A stretch of 64,000 bases of DNA from Methanobrevibacter thaueri (GTDB lineage Archaea > Methanobacteriota > Methanobacteria > Methanobacteriales > Methanobacteriaceae). Within the stretch, counting starts at the first letter, position 1. Each line of letters opens with the position of its first letter. The position numbers were made by a program, and so were the translations under genes. The notes beneath the pieces are model-generated. The model was given only the letters and a program-made list of their open reading frames with translations. It was not told the origin of the DNA and ran no database searches. Positions 40,401-49,242 of the stretch are shown in pieces. Location of the stretch: positions 238,011 through 302,010 of the forward strand of contig NZ_SUTJ01000001.1 of NCBI RefSeq assembly GCF_015062915.1, read 5' to 3'.

Positions 40401-41319
40401 AAATTGCACCACCATTATCTCCTGCATAATTGTCTGTGAATGTTGAGCCTTGAATATTAAGAGACCCCTCGTTATAAATGGCTCCTCCCAAAATTCCTTG
40501 ATTATTTCTGAAATTACAATTTTCAATATTTACAACCCCTTCTTCTAAAATATAAACGGATCCACAATGTCTTAATGCCACGTTATTCTCAAAAGTACAA
40601 TCTTTAATATTGAATAATGACGATTTAACATAAACAATTGAACTATCATAATATCTATTAACACTATTACTAAATGTACAATGTTCAAGGTTTCCAGTAC
40701 TTTCCGATGCTGAACTAACAGCAGTGGTACAATTAGTAAAAACTATATTACGAAGAGTAATCCCCTTTTGAAAAATTGCAATTAAACTTCCTCCATATCC
40801 ATAACCATCAATGGTGTGGCCGTTACCCTCAACAACAATATCATCATAAGTAGCAAACCTGACATGAGACAAATCGTAGTTTACAATATCTTTTATTATA
40901 TAAATAGTGCTCCAACGTTCTGCAAGATATACTGCGTTGGCAAATTCAGCAAAATTATTTACAACATAAGATGTTGAGAGAACATCTTGATCATTTGAAT
41001 AAGATAATACGTTGTCTCCACTTTCATCAATCGATTCAATGTCACTAACACCAAGCACATCATCATCAACTTCACTTTCAACAGCACTTTCATTAATTGT
41101 ATCAAAGTCACTAACACCAAGTACCTCACCATCAACTTCACTTTCAACAGCACTTTCAACAGCATTTTCATTAATTGCCTCAAGGTCACTAACACCAAGC
41201 ACAGCTTCATCAACCTCGCTTATTGAAGTATCATTAAAATCGCTTGCAGCTGCAACGTTAAGCAAACAGAATAATGCCATTGTCAATAAGAAAATTATCA
41301 TTACATTATTTTTATTCAT
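34459..41319 (-). CDS. Adhesin-like protein 3, giant secreted beta-helix/Ig-like protein
   Basis: A 2286-residue secreted protein. The signal peptide (1-27) is followed by an acidic linker with three related blocks beginning VLGVSD (about residues 40-100), a feature the other adhesins here lack. Beta-helix blocks lie at about 110-420, 530-850 and 990-1180; the next section (about 1200-1700) is made of diverged Ig-like domains; residues about 1700-2000 hold 87-residue modules (landmarks 35814 and 36075). The final 250 residues match adhesins 2 and 4, ending TVKVKK. AAGGAGTGGTG before the ATG is a strong ribosome site. The N-terminal two thirds are not close to the other adhesins. Confidence 0.9.
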   Translation of the reverse strand: MNKNNVMIIFLLTMALFCLLNVAAASDFNDTSISEVDEAVLGVSDLEAINENAVESAVESEVDGEVLGVSDFDTINESAVESEVDDDVLGVSDIESIDESGDNVLSYSNDQDVLSTSYVVNNFAEFANAVYLAERWSTIYIIKDIVNYDLSHVRFATYDDIVVEGNGHTIDGYGYGGSLIAIFQKGITLRNIVFTNCTTAVSSASESTGNLEHCTFSNSVNRYYDSSIVYVKSSLFNIKDCTFENNVALRHCGSVYILEEGVVNIENCNFRNNQGILGGAIYNEGSLNIQGSTFTDNYAGDNGGAIYSETEFKCQGSKFYSNSANNKGGAIYTVNNLSNEVNGLEFADNYARFGGAIYCEKNINLKSIKFRNNRAFMGGAIYTKSGKINSSTFTNNAAEPYINTTDGISQFTFTYIARENYFNAVYAESGVLEFDCINDNGGTGWNDNISQVNLNRVLDHDIHITIKYENDVVLDGIYNTSKLGEVSVTKFLFKNGYYTYTVTQSPSQYYKSYTSPNSNLVFTGTINVNISDFDRLQFLIDSTDENAIINLTNDYNYLTGDSDLIDGIRIDKNLTINGNFFTIDAGKSSAIFNLTSNKVIFFKNINLVNSNGSAIYSEDSKIIVENSNFTNNTGWNGGAICNSYETIIINSNFTNNTAHAPEGNYGYDCGGAVFGGNAYIMGCNFISNHALEGGAIYLNNSNVNNSLFENNDAQSVGAAYVQFESIMSNSRFVNNTGIVTGAMLCRVPNMSNITFINNHAAMWGSLYIQWLGQDLLQMMGIYLDDEVYQELQSRDCIVKDCKFINNKHIENEYNHQRNDIAIENQTVTITQSIFLNNIDGSTPIYIREDSGEGRANVNYCWFGNISDTSSLINIGSIDNYLILETTPLKMTENTIEVYFVLYNSTTGELINITEVPSDVSFNASSETGICDDNVSLVNNKGALTYMNGELSNDTLTLTYHGSDFKFAVNYDSRGLFTDLSNLIDNADTSLDLSYDFKFNPVYDMDYYDGIKIGKVISIIGNGFCIDGNDANSVFLINSDSVSLNNLTILNLHVPIYWTGDNGTVKDISFENNTGNDLLVVTDSQNMNILKSNFTDNNVGDGFAVNIINSSATVKESFFKNNGKLVSIFADNNSKLFLSKNELNDEAIMVYGEITSETSSYVCDNKTFTNYYMEDNLLTASIKDDNNNTVLVNELLFVDDKNETCGSLNQTTYQLNRKFASGNYTVTVKSKSLLNNVVYSARYIILKFNSSVTIMPIPIITYGESLIVDLSIENKTLSEYVIYDKNGNILKNGSVDNNQLIISNLVAGNHTIKIINFESDAFYEDIAYEMFTVNKANSKITVNITDVRYVDLTQINFDIENRTDVCGVIRNLETNSTIEFENITSNSINIFLDVGQYLLTLSNLGNENYTNCTVETVFNSLKVNSIIRLSKQAIFSYGDVRVNFGVENFTSIRLIIMNDAGDIIFDEDDLTFPFEPDLNVGNYNMTIINQESRLVEQSMDSKMIEVIPAENNIVISAGTVEYGLNTTITVNADADGNYTVQINDEKVIIEVKNGTGNASIPLDVGTYTPTTFFSNENYDEIIEIHSFKVLKANINLEFDLDEIFVNKNVTGKVISQFDGYYSLIFNNTVQIITVVNNVYEFDLGLLADGTYNITVTFNQTDRYNEKTVSATFKTMNVDKTTPNISVASSNVVYPNEVIINLTSDAAGKYVIKIADQSIIIDLNANEMKSVVFKGIKAGIYCINVTFNETENYTSAVNDTVSVSVLKATPTISVSAESTVYPGDLIVNVTGNVGGKYTVKVGNQQKEIDLVANVVGNVAFAGLSAKEYTINVAYAETENYTAALNDTVKVSVLKATPTINVSAENATYSSDVIITVITDAGGKYNITVGNQTKEEILTASTNTITFTGVKVGNYTITVKYAETENYTSAINDTVKVSVLKNEAFEPEITATNTANETVITFTFPEDATGNVTVIVDGKKYNATVENGKAVITMPLIPLDSTVDFEYSGDENYPAKSKKTSINNVTAIIKAMDMIRGYNSGVDYQVTVVDGNGNPIVKKQVIFIINGNKYNATTNDKGIAVLNIKLAIGTHTVTTVNPLNNDNVTKTVKITTRITGNKNVNTYYGKNYAYKLRIIGDDGKPVGSNVAVKVTVNGKAQTLKTDKNGYITLKFTKTYLPKTYTVTAEYKGIKVTNKVNVKQILTLKKVKVKKSAKKLVVKATLKEGKKALKNKKVTFKFKGKKYKAKTNKKGVAKVTIKKSVLKKLKVGKKVKYQVTYLKDTVKRTVKVKK

Positions 41320-41697
41320 TGCACCACTCCTTTAAATATACTTGATAAAAAAATTATATTATCTGGTAAATACTTTGTCAAAAAAAATAGATAAGTTTAT
41401 TGGAAAAATTATTTTTTCTTTAAATCTTTTAATTCCATATTTCTATTATTCCACATTAGTGGTAAAGTGATATTTTGAACTGACTATTCCTTTAATTAAT
41501 ATCATATTAAAATTGCAAATTGAAATCCGAAACAATGCCATTAATGTCAAACACAACCAAGCAAATCAAAAGAAAAAATAGTGATTATATCAACATTTCA
41601 ACATGAATACCTAAATCAAAAATTACAATGAAAAAATTAGTTAAAACCCGCTACAATTATTAGTCAGTATTGACCCCATACTTAAAACAAGTATCAG

Positions 41698-41712
41698 GTA
41701 CCGACCAATATT
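41698..41712 (-). promoter_or_regulatory. Shared 15-bp motif upstream of adhesin-like gene 3
   Basis: GTACCGACCAATATT on the plus strand; the copy before adhesin gene 4 (49182-49196) differs at one base. In both cases an inverted repeat adjoins it. Candidate binding site for a regulator of adhesin genes. Confidence 0.45.
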
Positions 41713-41728
41713 TGTGTAAACACAAATA
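41709..41728. repeat. Perfect 20-bp palindrome overlapping the shared motif
   Basis: TATTTGTGT, AA, ACACAAATA (41709-41728). A 9+2+9 palindrome with no T-run, so more like an operator than a terminator. Confidence 0.5.
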
Positions 41729-41935
41729 AATAATCTTCGTTAATGTGAAACACGATGCATTAAAATTAAGAATAAAAATTGAATCAACAGTATACTATTA
41801 GAGAAATGGCTTTAAAATTATAGTAAATATCCTGATATTTATCTTGTAAACTTTTTTTAGAAATAGTTTTTTTAGAGATATCTTTCAGCTATGAATTTTT
41901 AAGGTTGATACATAGGGTGCAAAAAAGAAAAGAAA

Positions 41936-41966
41936 AAAATAAGGAGATTAACTTCATCCTTATTTT
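41936..41966 (-). terminator. Terminator hairpin of adhesin-like gene 4
   Basis: Perfect 10-bp stem: AAAATAAGGA (41936-41945) with TCCTTATTTT (41957-41966), 11-base loop. On the minus strand it is followed by T-rich sequence from 41935 leftward. It lies just after the gene 4 stop. Confidence 0.75.
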
Positions 41967-41971
41967 AAATA

Positions 41972-44900
41972 TTATTTTTTAACTTTTACACTTCTTTTTA
42001 CAGTGTCTTTTAGGTAGGTTACTTGGTATTTTACCTTTTTGCCCACTTTAAGCTTTTTGAGCACTGATTTTTTGATGGTTACTTTTGCCACTCCTTTTTT
42101 GTTGGTTTTTGCCTTGTATTTTTTGCCTTTGAACTTGAAGGTCACTTTTTTGTTTTTAAGTGCTTTTTTGCCTTCTTTTAATGTGGCTTTCACTACAAGT
42201 TTTTTGGCTGATTTTTTGACTTTAACCTTTTTGAGGCTTAGGACCTGTTTTACTTTTACCTTGTTGGTCACTTTGATTCCTTTGTATTCGGCGGTTACTG
42301 TGTATGTTTTCGGAAGGTAGTTTTTAGTGAATTTCAAGGTAATGTAGCCGTTCTTATCGGTTTTCAGTGTTTGTGCTTTACCGTTCACTGTCACTTTGAC
42401 TGCAACGTTTGATCCGACAGGTTGACCGTCATCTCCAATGATGCGAAGCTTGTAGGCATAGTTTTTGGCATAGTATGTATTCACATTCTTGTTTCCAGTG
42501 ATTCTGGTAGTGATTTTAACGGTTTTAGTGATATTGTCGTTGTTTAATGGGTTTACAGCTGTCACTGTGTGTGTTCCTATGGCCAGTTTGAGGTTTAGTA
42601 TTGCAATACCTTCATCATTGGTTGTGGCATTGTATTTGTTGCCGTTTATGATGAATATGACCTGTTTTTTAACCATTGGGTTTCCGTTTCCGTCAACGAC
42701 TGTTACCTGATAGTCCACACCGCTGTTGTATCCTCTGGTCATGTCAGTTGCTTTTATGATTGCTGTGACATTTGCAATGCTGGTTTCCTTGGATTTTGCA
42801 GGATAGTTTTCATCACCAGTGTATTCAAAGTCCACAGTACTGTCTAATGGTATCAGCGGCATGGTTACTATTGCTTTGCCGTTTTCTACTGTTGCGTTGT
42901 ATTGTTTGCCATCAACAATAACTGTAACGTTTCCTGTAGCATCTTCAGGGAAAGTGAATGTTATAACAGTTTCATTTGCAGTGTTTATTGCAGTTATCTC
43001 AGGTTCAAAAGTTTCATTTTTCAGCACACTAACTTTAACTGTATCATTCATTGCACCAGTGTAGTTTTCAGTTTCGCCGTATTTTACGGTTATTGTATAG
43101 TTTCCAACTTTAACTCCTGTGAATGTTATTGTATTTGTGCCTGCAGTCAATGTTTCATCTTTGGTTTGATTTCCAACAGTTATAGTATATTTACCACTAG
43201 CATCAGTGTTAATGGCAATTATTACATCGCCAGGATATGTTGTGTTCTCTGCTTTTACTGTTATTGTTGGTGTTGCTTTTAATATGCTTACTTTTATAAT
43301 GTCGTTTGTTGCGCTTGTGTAGTTTTCTGTTTCATCATAAGTCACATTAATTATGTATTCATTTGCGGATAACTCAGTGAATATTACTTCTTTGGTTACA
43401 TTGGCAGTTAAATTAATGTTTTGCTCTTTGTTACCAATTTTAATAGTGTATTTTCCATCAATATCTCCAGTAACATTTACAATCAAGTCCCCAGGATATG
43501 TTGTGTTCTCTGCTTTTACTGTTATTGTTGGTGTTGCTTTAAATATGCTTACTTTTATGGTGTCGTTTGTTGCGCTTGTGTAGTTTTCTGTTTCAGCATA
43601 AGTCACATTAATTGTGTATTCGCTTGCGGATAACTCGGTGAATGTTACTTCTTTGGTTACATTGGCAGTTAAGTTAATGTTTTGCTCTTTGTTACCTATT
43701 TTAATAGTGTATTTTCCATCAATATTGCTGGTAACGTTTACAATCAAGTCTCCAGGATATGTTGTGTTTTCTGCTTTTACTGTTATTGTTGGTGTTACCT
43801 TTAGGATGTTTACCTTGACTGTGTCGTTTGTTGCGCTTGTGTAGTTTTCTGTTTCAGCATAAGTCACATTGATTGTGTATTCTTTTGCTGCCAGTCCTGT
43901 GAATGTTACAGTTTCTGTAATGTTTGCTGTCAGGTTGAGTTCCATTTGCTGATCTGCGATTTTGACTATGTATCTGCCTGTTATATCGCTGGTAATGTTC
44001 ACAATTATGTTTCCAGGGTATGTCACGTCATTTGTGACAACATTTATTATTGGAGTTAGCTTGTTGACTGTGAATGTTTTTGTTACATTGCTTAGAAGAA
44101 CGGTATCGTTTCCAGCGTTTGTTACTGTAATGGTGTATGTTCCTGCAGCCAAATCAGGGTTAAGTATTCTTTTATCGGTTATATTGCTGAATACTGTTTC
44201 ATTATCCTCATTTTTTATGATTACCTCAACTGTTGTAGGATTTACCACACTGAATTCAATTGTAACGTTTCCATAGTCAAATTCATCTATATCCTCAATT
44301 GTCACAGTGCCTTCAATATATGCTTTGTTTACGGTGATTTCTGCTGTTTCAAAATGGGCAGTGAGGGATGTTTGGGTTGCTTTAGGTATGTAAGATGCCT
44401 CAGCGATTCCGTTTTCATCAAGTGTTGCATTGTCTGCAACATCTATGTTTTCATTTGTTAATGTTAATGTTATCTGCGGCAATTTGCAGGTTTGTCCAAT
44501 AATTATTCTGGAATTTGCCTTATCATATAAGTTATTTAATGTGATATGTGCAATTCCATCAGCCATTGTCATGTTTAAAACATACCAGTTATTTATTTCC
44601 ACATCCTCAGCTACATCTGCAAAGTTCTGATTGAAATCGGTTATGTTGTTTCCCCACCAGTTGTAATCTGCATTTAAAGTGGTAGGGCTAAACCATGAGG
44701 TATCGTCATAATATATGATATTTCCACCGTTATTTATGAAAATGCAGTAATTGACTGGGTTTGATATCTCTTCCAGGTATATTGCACTTCCGTTATCTGA
44801 TGCGGTGTTGCTTATGAATACCAATTTTGAGATTGTTTCCTCTTCATTACTTGAGTAAATTGCTCCGCCTTTTGTGGCTTGGTTTTTGATGAATGAGGAG

Positions 44901-47900
44901 TTGACAATACTGCTTTGTTTTGCGGCGAGATATATTGCGCCCCCATTATTTTCAGCACGGTTTTCCTGGAATGTTGAATTTTCAACTGTTTGATTTTTGC
45001 TTTTGAATATAAATCCTTCACGGAAGTAGATCGCTCCGCCGTCATTGGCTGTATTTTTAATGAATACTGATTCGATAACCTTTCCGTAATCGTAATCCCA
45101 AAAGATCGCTCCACCGTAACTGCCTGCGGTGTTGTTTTCAAAGTAGCTTGAATCTACAGTTCCATAGTCATCATTCCAGCAGATTGCTCCGCCGTCCTCA
45201 GTTGCGGTGTTGTTTGCAAATTCACAATAGGACACTTTACCGTACTCGTGATTCCAGTAGATTGCTCCACCTGATTTTGCTTGATTGAATGTGAAGTTGC
45301 TGGTGGTGACGATGCCTGTTATATAATTCCAGTAGATTGCTCCACCACTTCTGCTTGCAGTGTTGTTTTCAAATAAGCTGTTGTGTATTTTTCCTTTTTC
45401 TCCATTAACGTAAACTGCAGCACCGTTATTTGCATCGTTTTTTATGAATGCACAGTTGTCTATGTGAATATATTTTTGATTTGCATAGACTGCTCCTCCA
45501 TCAGATGCGGAATTGTCAATGAATTTTGAATTGGTTATTCCTCCACGGATTTCATCGAAGTAAATTGCACCTCCATAAAAGTTTGCTTGGTTATTGATGA
45601 AAGTGGAATTGTTTATGCTGCCCATAGGCCCTGTCCATGTTATCGCTCCACCGTTCATTGCCAAATTATTGGAAACGGTACAGTTTTCCATAGTCCCATA
45701 ATTTCCGCTCCACTGGATAGGGCTTTTTTGGGATATTGGATCATATCCGTTTATCAGGTTTAAATTGATTAATTTAACGTTATTTCCCACTATGTTCAAT
45801 AATTTAGATATTCCAAGTCCATTGATGGTGTGCCCATTACCATAAATGGTTAAACTGTCTTTGTTTACTACTATTCCGCCAATGCTGTCTATGCCGTCTG
45901 TGATTGTGTAGTCCTGAGTCATGTTCAGGGTAAAGTTTTCGGCATTGTCAATTAATTCCTGTAGCAAATCAAATTGTCCTTTTTCTGTTGTATTGGCGGT
46001 ATAGTTAAATCCATAAATGACTGCAGTTAAATATGCAGGTTTTTTAATTGTTTTATAGGATACTGTGAGGTTTCCATTTTTAATGATTGCATGATTGTTT
46101 ACTACGAGGTCGTTTCCAATGAGTTCGACGGCCACATCAGCGAGGCTGCAATCTGTAACGGTTGCAATTGATTTTTCCCTGTCATCATATAAGTTGTTAA
46201 GTGATATTGTCGCCCTGTTGGATTTTAATGTAGTGTTCAGGAAGTACCAATTATTTAATTGGGCATTCACTTTAGGAGTGCTGTTAAAGTTGTCTGCAGT
46301 GTTTCCCCACCAGTTGTAATCCAGATTGTTATTGTTATGTCTTTGAATGTATACATCATAGGTGGATTTTGGGTTTGCGAAAATGCTGTCTTTAACGGTT
46401 AAGACATATGTTCCGGAGTTTGCATAAATCATTTTGTCGACATCATTGTCAATGAAAGAACATCTGTTGATAAGCACGCTATCTCTAACAGACCCTCCAT
46501 CGTTGTCAATAAATATCACTGCCTCATTATTATAATAACCATGATTTGAGGAATAAAAAGTACAATTATTGAAAGTAACGCTTTTTGCATTTTTAATTTT
46601 TGCAGCATAGTCCAATGCATTGACAAAATTGACGTTATTGAATGTTACGTTTGCAGTTTCTTCATCGATTATCAAAATTGAGGCATAGTCGGCACCATCA
46701 ATTGCATGGCCGTTACCGTTTATTATCAGGTCTTTTTTAATAGAGATGCCGTCTGCAAAATTCATATCATCTTTAGATTTGAATTTATAATCATTTTCTA
46801 AAATGAGCACATTTCCGGTTTGGGCCATTATCTCATTAAGGTGGGTAAATGAATTACTGGTTATTGTGCTATTGCTTTCTGTGTTATTTTCCACAGTCAC
46901 AGGTGTTGTTTTAAGGTAAAATGCAGCATTTGAGGCAGCTGAGTTATTTATAAATGCACTGTTGGTGAGATTACAGTTTGCACTTGAGAAATATGCTCCT
47001 CCAGCCACATAATCAGCTTCATTTCCAATGAATTCACAATTGTCGACAGCACAATTTTCTGCGTCAATGTATAATCCTCCACCATTGCTTGCATAGTTAT
47101 TTTTAAATTTGGAATTTCTAATCACTGTTTTTGAATTGATGTAGCCCGCACCACCGTCATTTTTACTTTTACAATTTTCAAATGTTGAGTTAACAATAAT
47201 GTTTGCTGTGCTTTGGGTAGAATATAACTTAACAGCAGTAGATTTAATGTTTTCAAATTCACAACCGGAAATGAATGTTATCTTATTTGAGTTTATTGCC
47301 TCCCCTGTGTTTTCAAAAGTACAGTTTATAAAAGTAATCTGGTCATTGCCGGAAGATTCGCTTCTGATTGCAGTTTCCTTCACGTTTACAATATTTAAAT
47401 TTTTGACCGTGATGTTTCTTCCGCCTGCAAAGTTAAAGATGCCGTTGACACCGTTACATCCGTCAATTGTATAGCCATTTCCGTTTATTGTAAGGTCTTT
47501 ATCAACGGTAATTGCATTCCTATCGTCGAGGGAGGAGTAGAACTTATAATCATGAGTTAGGTTTATCTCATTTGAAGCTTTTGATATCTCATGTTTCAGC
47601 AGAGTTAATGAATCATACTCTCCGGCATGGGTTATTTTAAGGGAGCTAATAAGTGCACCATTATAAAAAATTGATACAGTACCTTCCTTACCATCCAATG
47701 CCGTATAATTAAACGGTGTTGAAATTTTATTGGTGAATGTGATGTTTGTTGGATTTAGGTTACTGTCACTGAATTGGACCTGAAATGTTACAGGTTTTCC
47801 TTGAGGCATTTCTAAAAGAGTATCGTCGGATTTGAGAAACATGATTTTTAATTCAACAGTATCACCCAACCTCACTTCTTTAGGTATTGTCGGGACATAA

Positions 47901-49024
47901 ATATACCTAGAAAAAATTGGGCCATATATTCTCACTGTTTCGTATCCGGTAACAATAAACGGTTCATATCTGGTCTCATAGCCGTATCCAGATCCAACGA
48001 ATCTCTCAGGGATTTCATTAGATTTTGTACCGTCCAGCCAGAGATTATACGATAAGCCTACGGATTTATCACCGTTTTTAACATTTCCTTTTATATCAGG
48101 AGTGCAAAAAATTGATTCCTCTATTTTATTAGGACCGTCACAATAAATTAAACCATAATCCTCATCGGTTTGAGCAGCACCAAAGAAACATTTTTTAACA
48201 CAAGGACGATACATGGTGTCTTCAAAATAGACAATTCCCATTTTAGCAACATTGTTCTCAAAGATACAGTTCTCAACAAGAAACTCATTTTTTAAACTAA
48301 TTATTTTGTCGGTGTCATATCCTTCGTTGGATGTGAATCTTCCATTATTTTCAAAAATACATCCAGTCATGACATTATTACCGGTTCCATAAAAAATTTC
48401 AGCTCCCCTTGCAGAATTGTTTCTAAAAATACAATTGGAAATCGTACATTTATCGGATTTTGCAAATGACAATACGCTATGTGAATTGCCTTCAAAAGTA
48501 CAATTATCGATTATGCCGTACTTAGTAACAGATTCAACAGATATAGCATAAGAGCTAGAACTTGAAGTGCCGGCAAATCCTGTAATTCGCAAATTTTTTA
48601 AATTAATCGCACAATCCCTGAATATGAATCCATTTGATTTTCCTGCACAGTCAATCGTATGCCCCTTTCCATTAATGTTTATAGTGTGGTCAATGACTAT
48701 TGCGTCCTTAAGACCCTCACATCTATAATTCTTATACAAAACGACATTTTGATAGCCAGATGTGGTGAGTATATTCCTTAACTCAGAGAATGTGCCCCAT
48801 TCACCTGATTCGCCATCATCCAATATGTTTTCCTGTTCTTCATCCGTTGCATACAATACGTTTTCCTGTTCTTCATCAAAATCTGCAGTTTCAGTAATGC
48901 TCTCTTCAGCAATATCATTTGCAATAGTGTCTGTCGAGTTTAAGTCACTTGCAGCAACCGCCGAAAGAGAACATAAAATAGAAAATAAAATTAAAAAGAT
49001 TGCAATTGCCTTATTTTTATTCAT
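41972..49024 (-). CDS. Adhesin-like protein 4, giant secreted beta-helix/Ig-like protein
   Basis: The longest protein of the window at 2350 residues. Signal peptide (about 1-26), short acidic linker with two EEQEN repeats, beta-helix blocks at about 80-330, 480-740, 790-1000 and 1050-1480 (the last with many GGAIYW and GGAIYF turns), four or five 87-residue Ig-like modules (landmarks 43327, 43588 and 43849), and a Lys-rich C-terminal domain nearly identical to those of adhesins 2 and 3. No membrane anchor at the end. TGAGGCATAAACT precedes the ATG. The third-helix region resembles adhesins 1 and 2 in order of motifs but is diverged in sequence. Confidence 0.9.
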   Translation of the reverse strand: MNKNKAIAIFLILFSILCSLSAVAASDLNSTDTIANDIAEESITETADFDEEQENVLYATDEEQENILDDGESGEWGTFSELRNILTTSGYQNVVLYKNYRCEGLKDAIVIDHTININGKGHTIDCAGKSNGFIFRDCAINLKNLRITGFAGTSSSSSYAISVESVTKYGIIDNCTFEGNSHSVLSFAKSDKCTISNCIFRNNSARGAEIFYGTGNNVMTGCIFENNGRFTSNEGYDTDKIISLKNEFLVENCIFENNVAKMGIVYFEDTMYRPCVKKCFFGAAQTDEDYGLIYCDGPNKIEESIFCTPDIKGNVKNGDKSVGLSYNLWLDGTKSNEIPERFVGSGYGYETRYEPFIVTGYETVRIYGPIFSRYIYVPTIPKEVRLGDTVELKIMFLKSDDTLLEMPQGKPVTFQVQFSDSNLNPTNITFTNKISTPFNYTALDGKEGTVSIFYNGALISSLKITHAGEYDSLTLLKHEISKASNEINLTHDYKFYSSLDDRNAITVDKDLTINGNGYTIDGCNGVNGIFNFAGGRNITVKNLNIVNVKETAIRSESSGNDQITFINCTFENTGEAINSNKITFISGCEFENIKSTAVKLYSTQSTANIIVNSTFENCKSKNDGGAGYINSKTVIRNSKFKNNYASNGGGLYIDAENCAVDNCEFIGNEADYVAGGAYFSSANCNLTNSAFINNSAASNAAFYLKTTPVTVENNTESNSTITSNSFTHLNEIMAQTGNVLILENDYKFKSKDDMNFADGISIKKDLIINGNGHAIDGADYASILIIDEETANVTFNNVNFVNALDYAAKIKNAKSVTFNNCTFYSSNHGYYNNEAVIFIDNDGGSVRDSVLINRCSFIDNDVDKMIYANSGTYVLTVKDSIFANPKSTYDVYIQRHNNNNLDYNWWGNTADNFNSTPKVNAQLNNWYFLNTTLKSNRATISLNNLYDDREKSIATVTDCSLADVAVELIGNDLVVNNHAIIKNGNLTVSYKTIKKPAYLTAVIYGFNYTANTTEKGQFDLLQELIDNAENFTLNMTQDYTITDGIDSIGGIVVNKDSLTIYGNGHTINGLGISKLLNIVGNNVKLINLNLINGYDPISQKSPIQWSGNYGTMENCTVSNNLAMNGGAITWTGPMGSINNSTFINNQANFYGGAIYFDEIRGGITNSKFIDNSASDGGAVYANQKYIHIDNCAFIKNDANNGAAVYVNGEKGKIHNSLFENNTASRSGGAIYWNYITGIVTTSNFTFNQAKSGGAIYWNHEYGKVSYCEFANNTATEDGGAICWNDDYGTVDSSYFENNTAGSYGGAIFWDYDYGKVIESVFIKNTANDGGAIYFREGFIFKSKNQTVENSTFQENRAENNGGAIYLAAKQSSIVNSSFIKNQATKGGAIYSSNEEETISKLVFISNTASDNGSAIYLEEISNPVNYCIFINNGGNIIYYDDTSWFSPTTLNADYNWWGNNITDFNQNFADVAEDVEINNWYVLNMTMADGIAHITLNNLYDKANSRIIIGQTCKLPQITLTLTNENIDVADNATLDENGIAEASYIPKATQTSLTAHFETAEITVNKAYIEGTVTIEDIDEFDYGNVTIEFSVVNPTTVEVIIKNEDNETVFSNITDKRILNPDLAAGTYTITVTNAGNDTVLLSNVTKTFTVNKLTPIINVVTNDVTYPGNIIVNITSDITGRYIVKIADQQMELNLTANITETVTFTGLAAKEYTINVTYAETENYTSATNDTVKVNILKVTPTITVKAENTTYPGDLIVNVTSNIDGKYTIKIGNKEQNINLTANVTKEVTFTELSASEYTINVTYAETENYTSATNDTIKVSIFKATPTITVKAENTTYPGDLIVNVTGDIDGKYTIKIGNKEQNINLTANVTKEVIFTELSANEYIINVTYDETENYTSATNDIIKVSILKATPTITVKAENTTYPGDVIIAINTDASGKYTITVGNQTKDETLTAGTNTITFTGVKVGNYTITVKYGETENYTGAMNDTVKVSVLKNETFEPEITAINTANETVITFTFPEDATGNVTVIVDGKQYNATVENGKAIVTMPLIPLDSTVDFEYTGDENYPAKSKETSIANVTAIIKATDMTRGYNSGVDYQVTVVDGNGNPMVKKQVIFIINGNKYNATTNDEGIAILNLKLAIGTHTVTAVNPLNNDNITKTVKITTRITGNKNVNTYYAKNYAYKLRIIGDDGQPVGSNVAVKVTVNGKAQTLKTDKNGYITLKFTKNYLPKTYTVTAEYKGIKVTNKVKVKQVLSLKKVKVKKSAKKLVVKATLKEGKKALKNKKVTFKFKGKKYKAKTNKKGVAKVTIKKSVLKKLKVGKKVKYQVTYLKDTVKRSVKVKK
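43327..44109 (-). repeat. Three 261-bp Ig-like module repeats in adhesin-like gene 4
   Basis: Landmark CTGTTTCA at 43327, 43588 and 43849, period 261 bp. The units at 43327 and 43588 are close copies of each other. Confidence 0.85.
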
Positions 49025-49170
49025 AGTTTATGCCTCATGTAAATTCTAATTGTAATATATTTCTTTAATTAATATATATTAAATTTAGTTGATTTTTTTA
49101 AAAGAATTAGAGAGCATGTAAAAATTTTTTGGCAAATTTTAAAAAAAAATGTGAGTTAATATTTAAAAAG

Positions 49171-49196
49171 GGTACTAATTTGTACCGACGAATATT
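49171..49196 (-). promoter_or_regulatory. Inverted repeat plus shared 15-bp motif upstream of adhesin-like gene 4
   Basis: GGTAC (49171-49175), TAATTT, GTACC (49182-49186) form an inverted repeat; the right arm begins the motif GTACCGACGAATATT (49182-49196) shared with the region before gene 3. It lies about 150 bp before the gene 4 start. Confidence 0.45.
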
Positions 49197-49202
49197 CTTG
49201 TA

Positions 49203-49236
49203 TAAAAAAAAGTTGTAGATGCGAAAGCACCTACAA
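49203..49236 (-). terminator. Terminator hairpin of adhesin-like gene 5
   Basis: TTGTAGATGC (49213-49222), GAAA loop, GCACCTACAA (49227-49236): a 10-bp stem with one G-U pair on the transcript, then a T-run from the A-run at 49204-49211. Lies a few bases after the stop codon. Confidence 0.8.
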
Positions 49237-49242
49237 TAGTAT

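Larger units (their letters stand above)
41320..41971. other. 652-bp AT-rich spacer between adhesin genes 3 and 4
   Basis: No protein gene seen. It contains an inverted repeat (41678-41694), a 15-bp motif shared with the region before adhesin gene 4 (41698-41712), an overlapping 20-bp palindrome (41709-41728), and the terminator of adhesin gene 4 at its right end. The long distance to the gene 3 start (about 370 bp) leaves room for a long leader or another small RNA; nothing decisive is visible. Confidence 0.6.
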
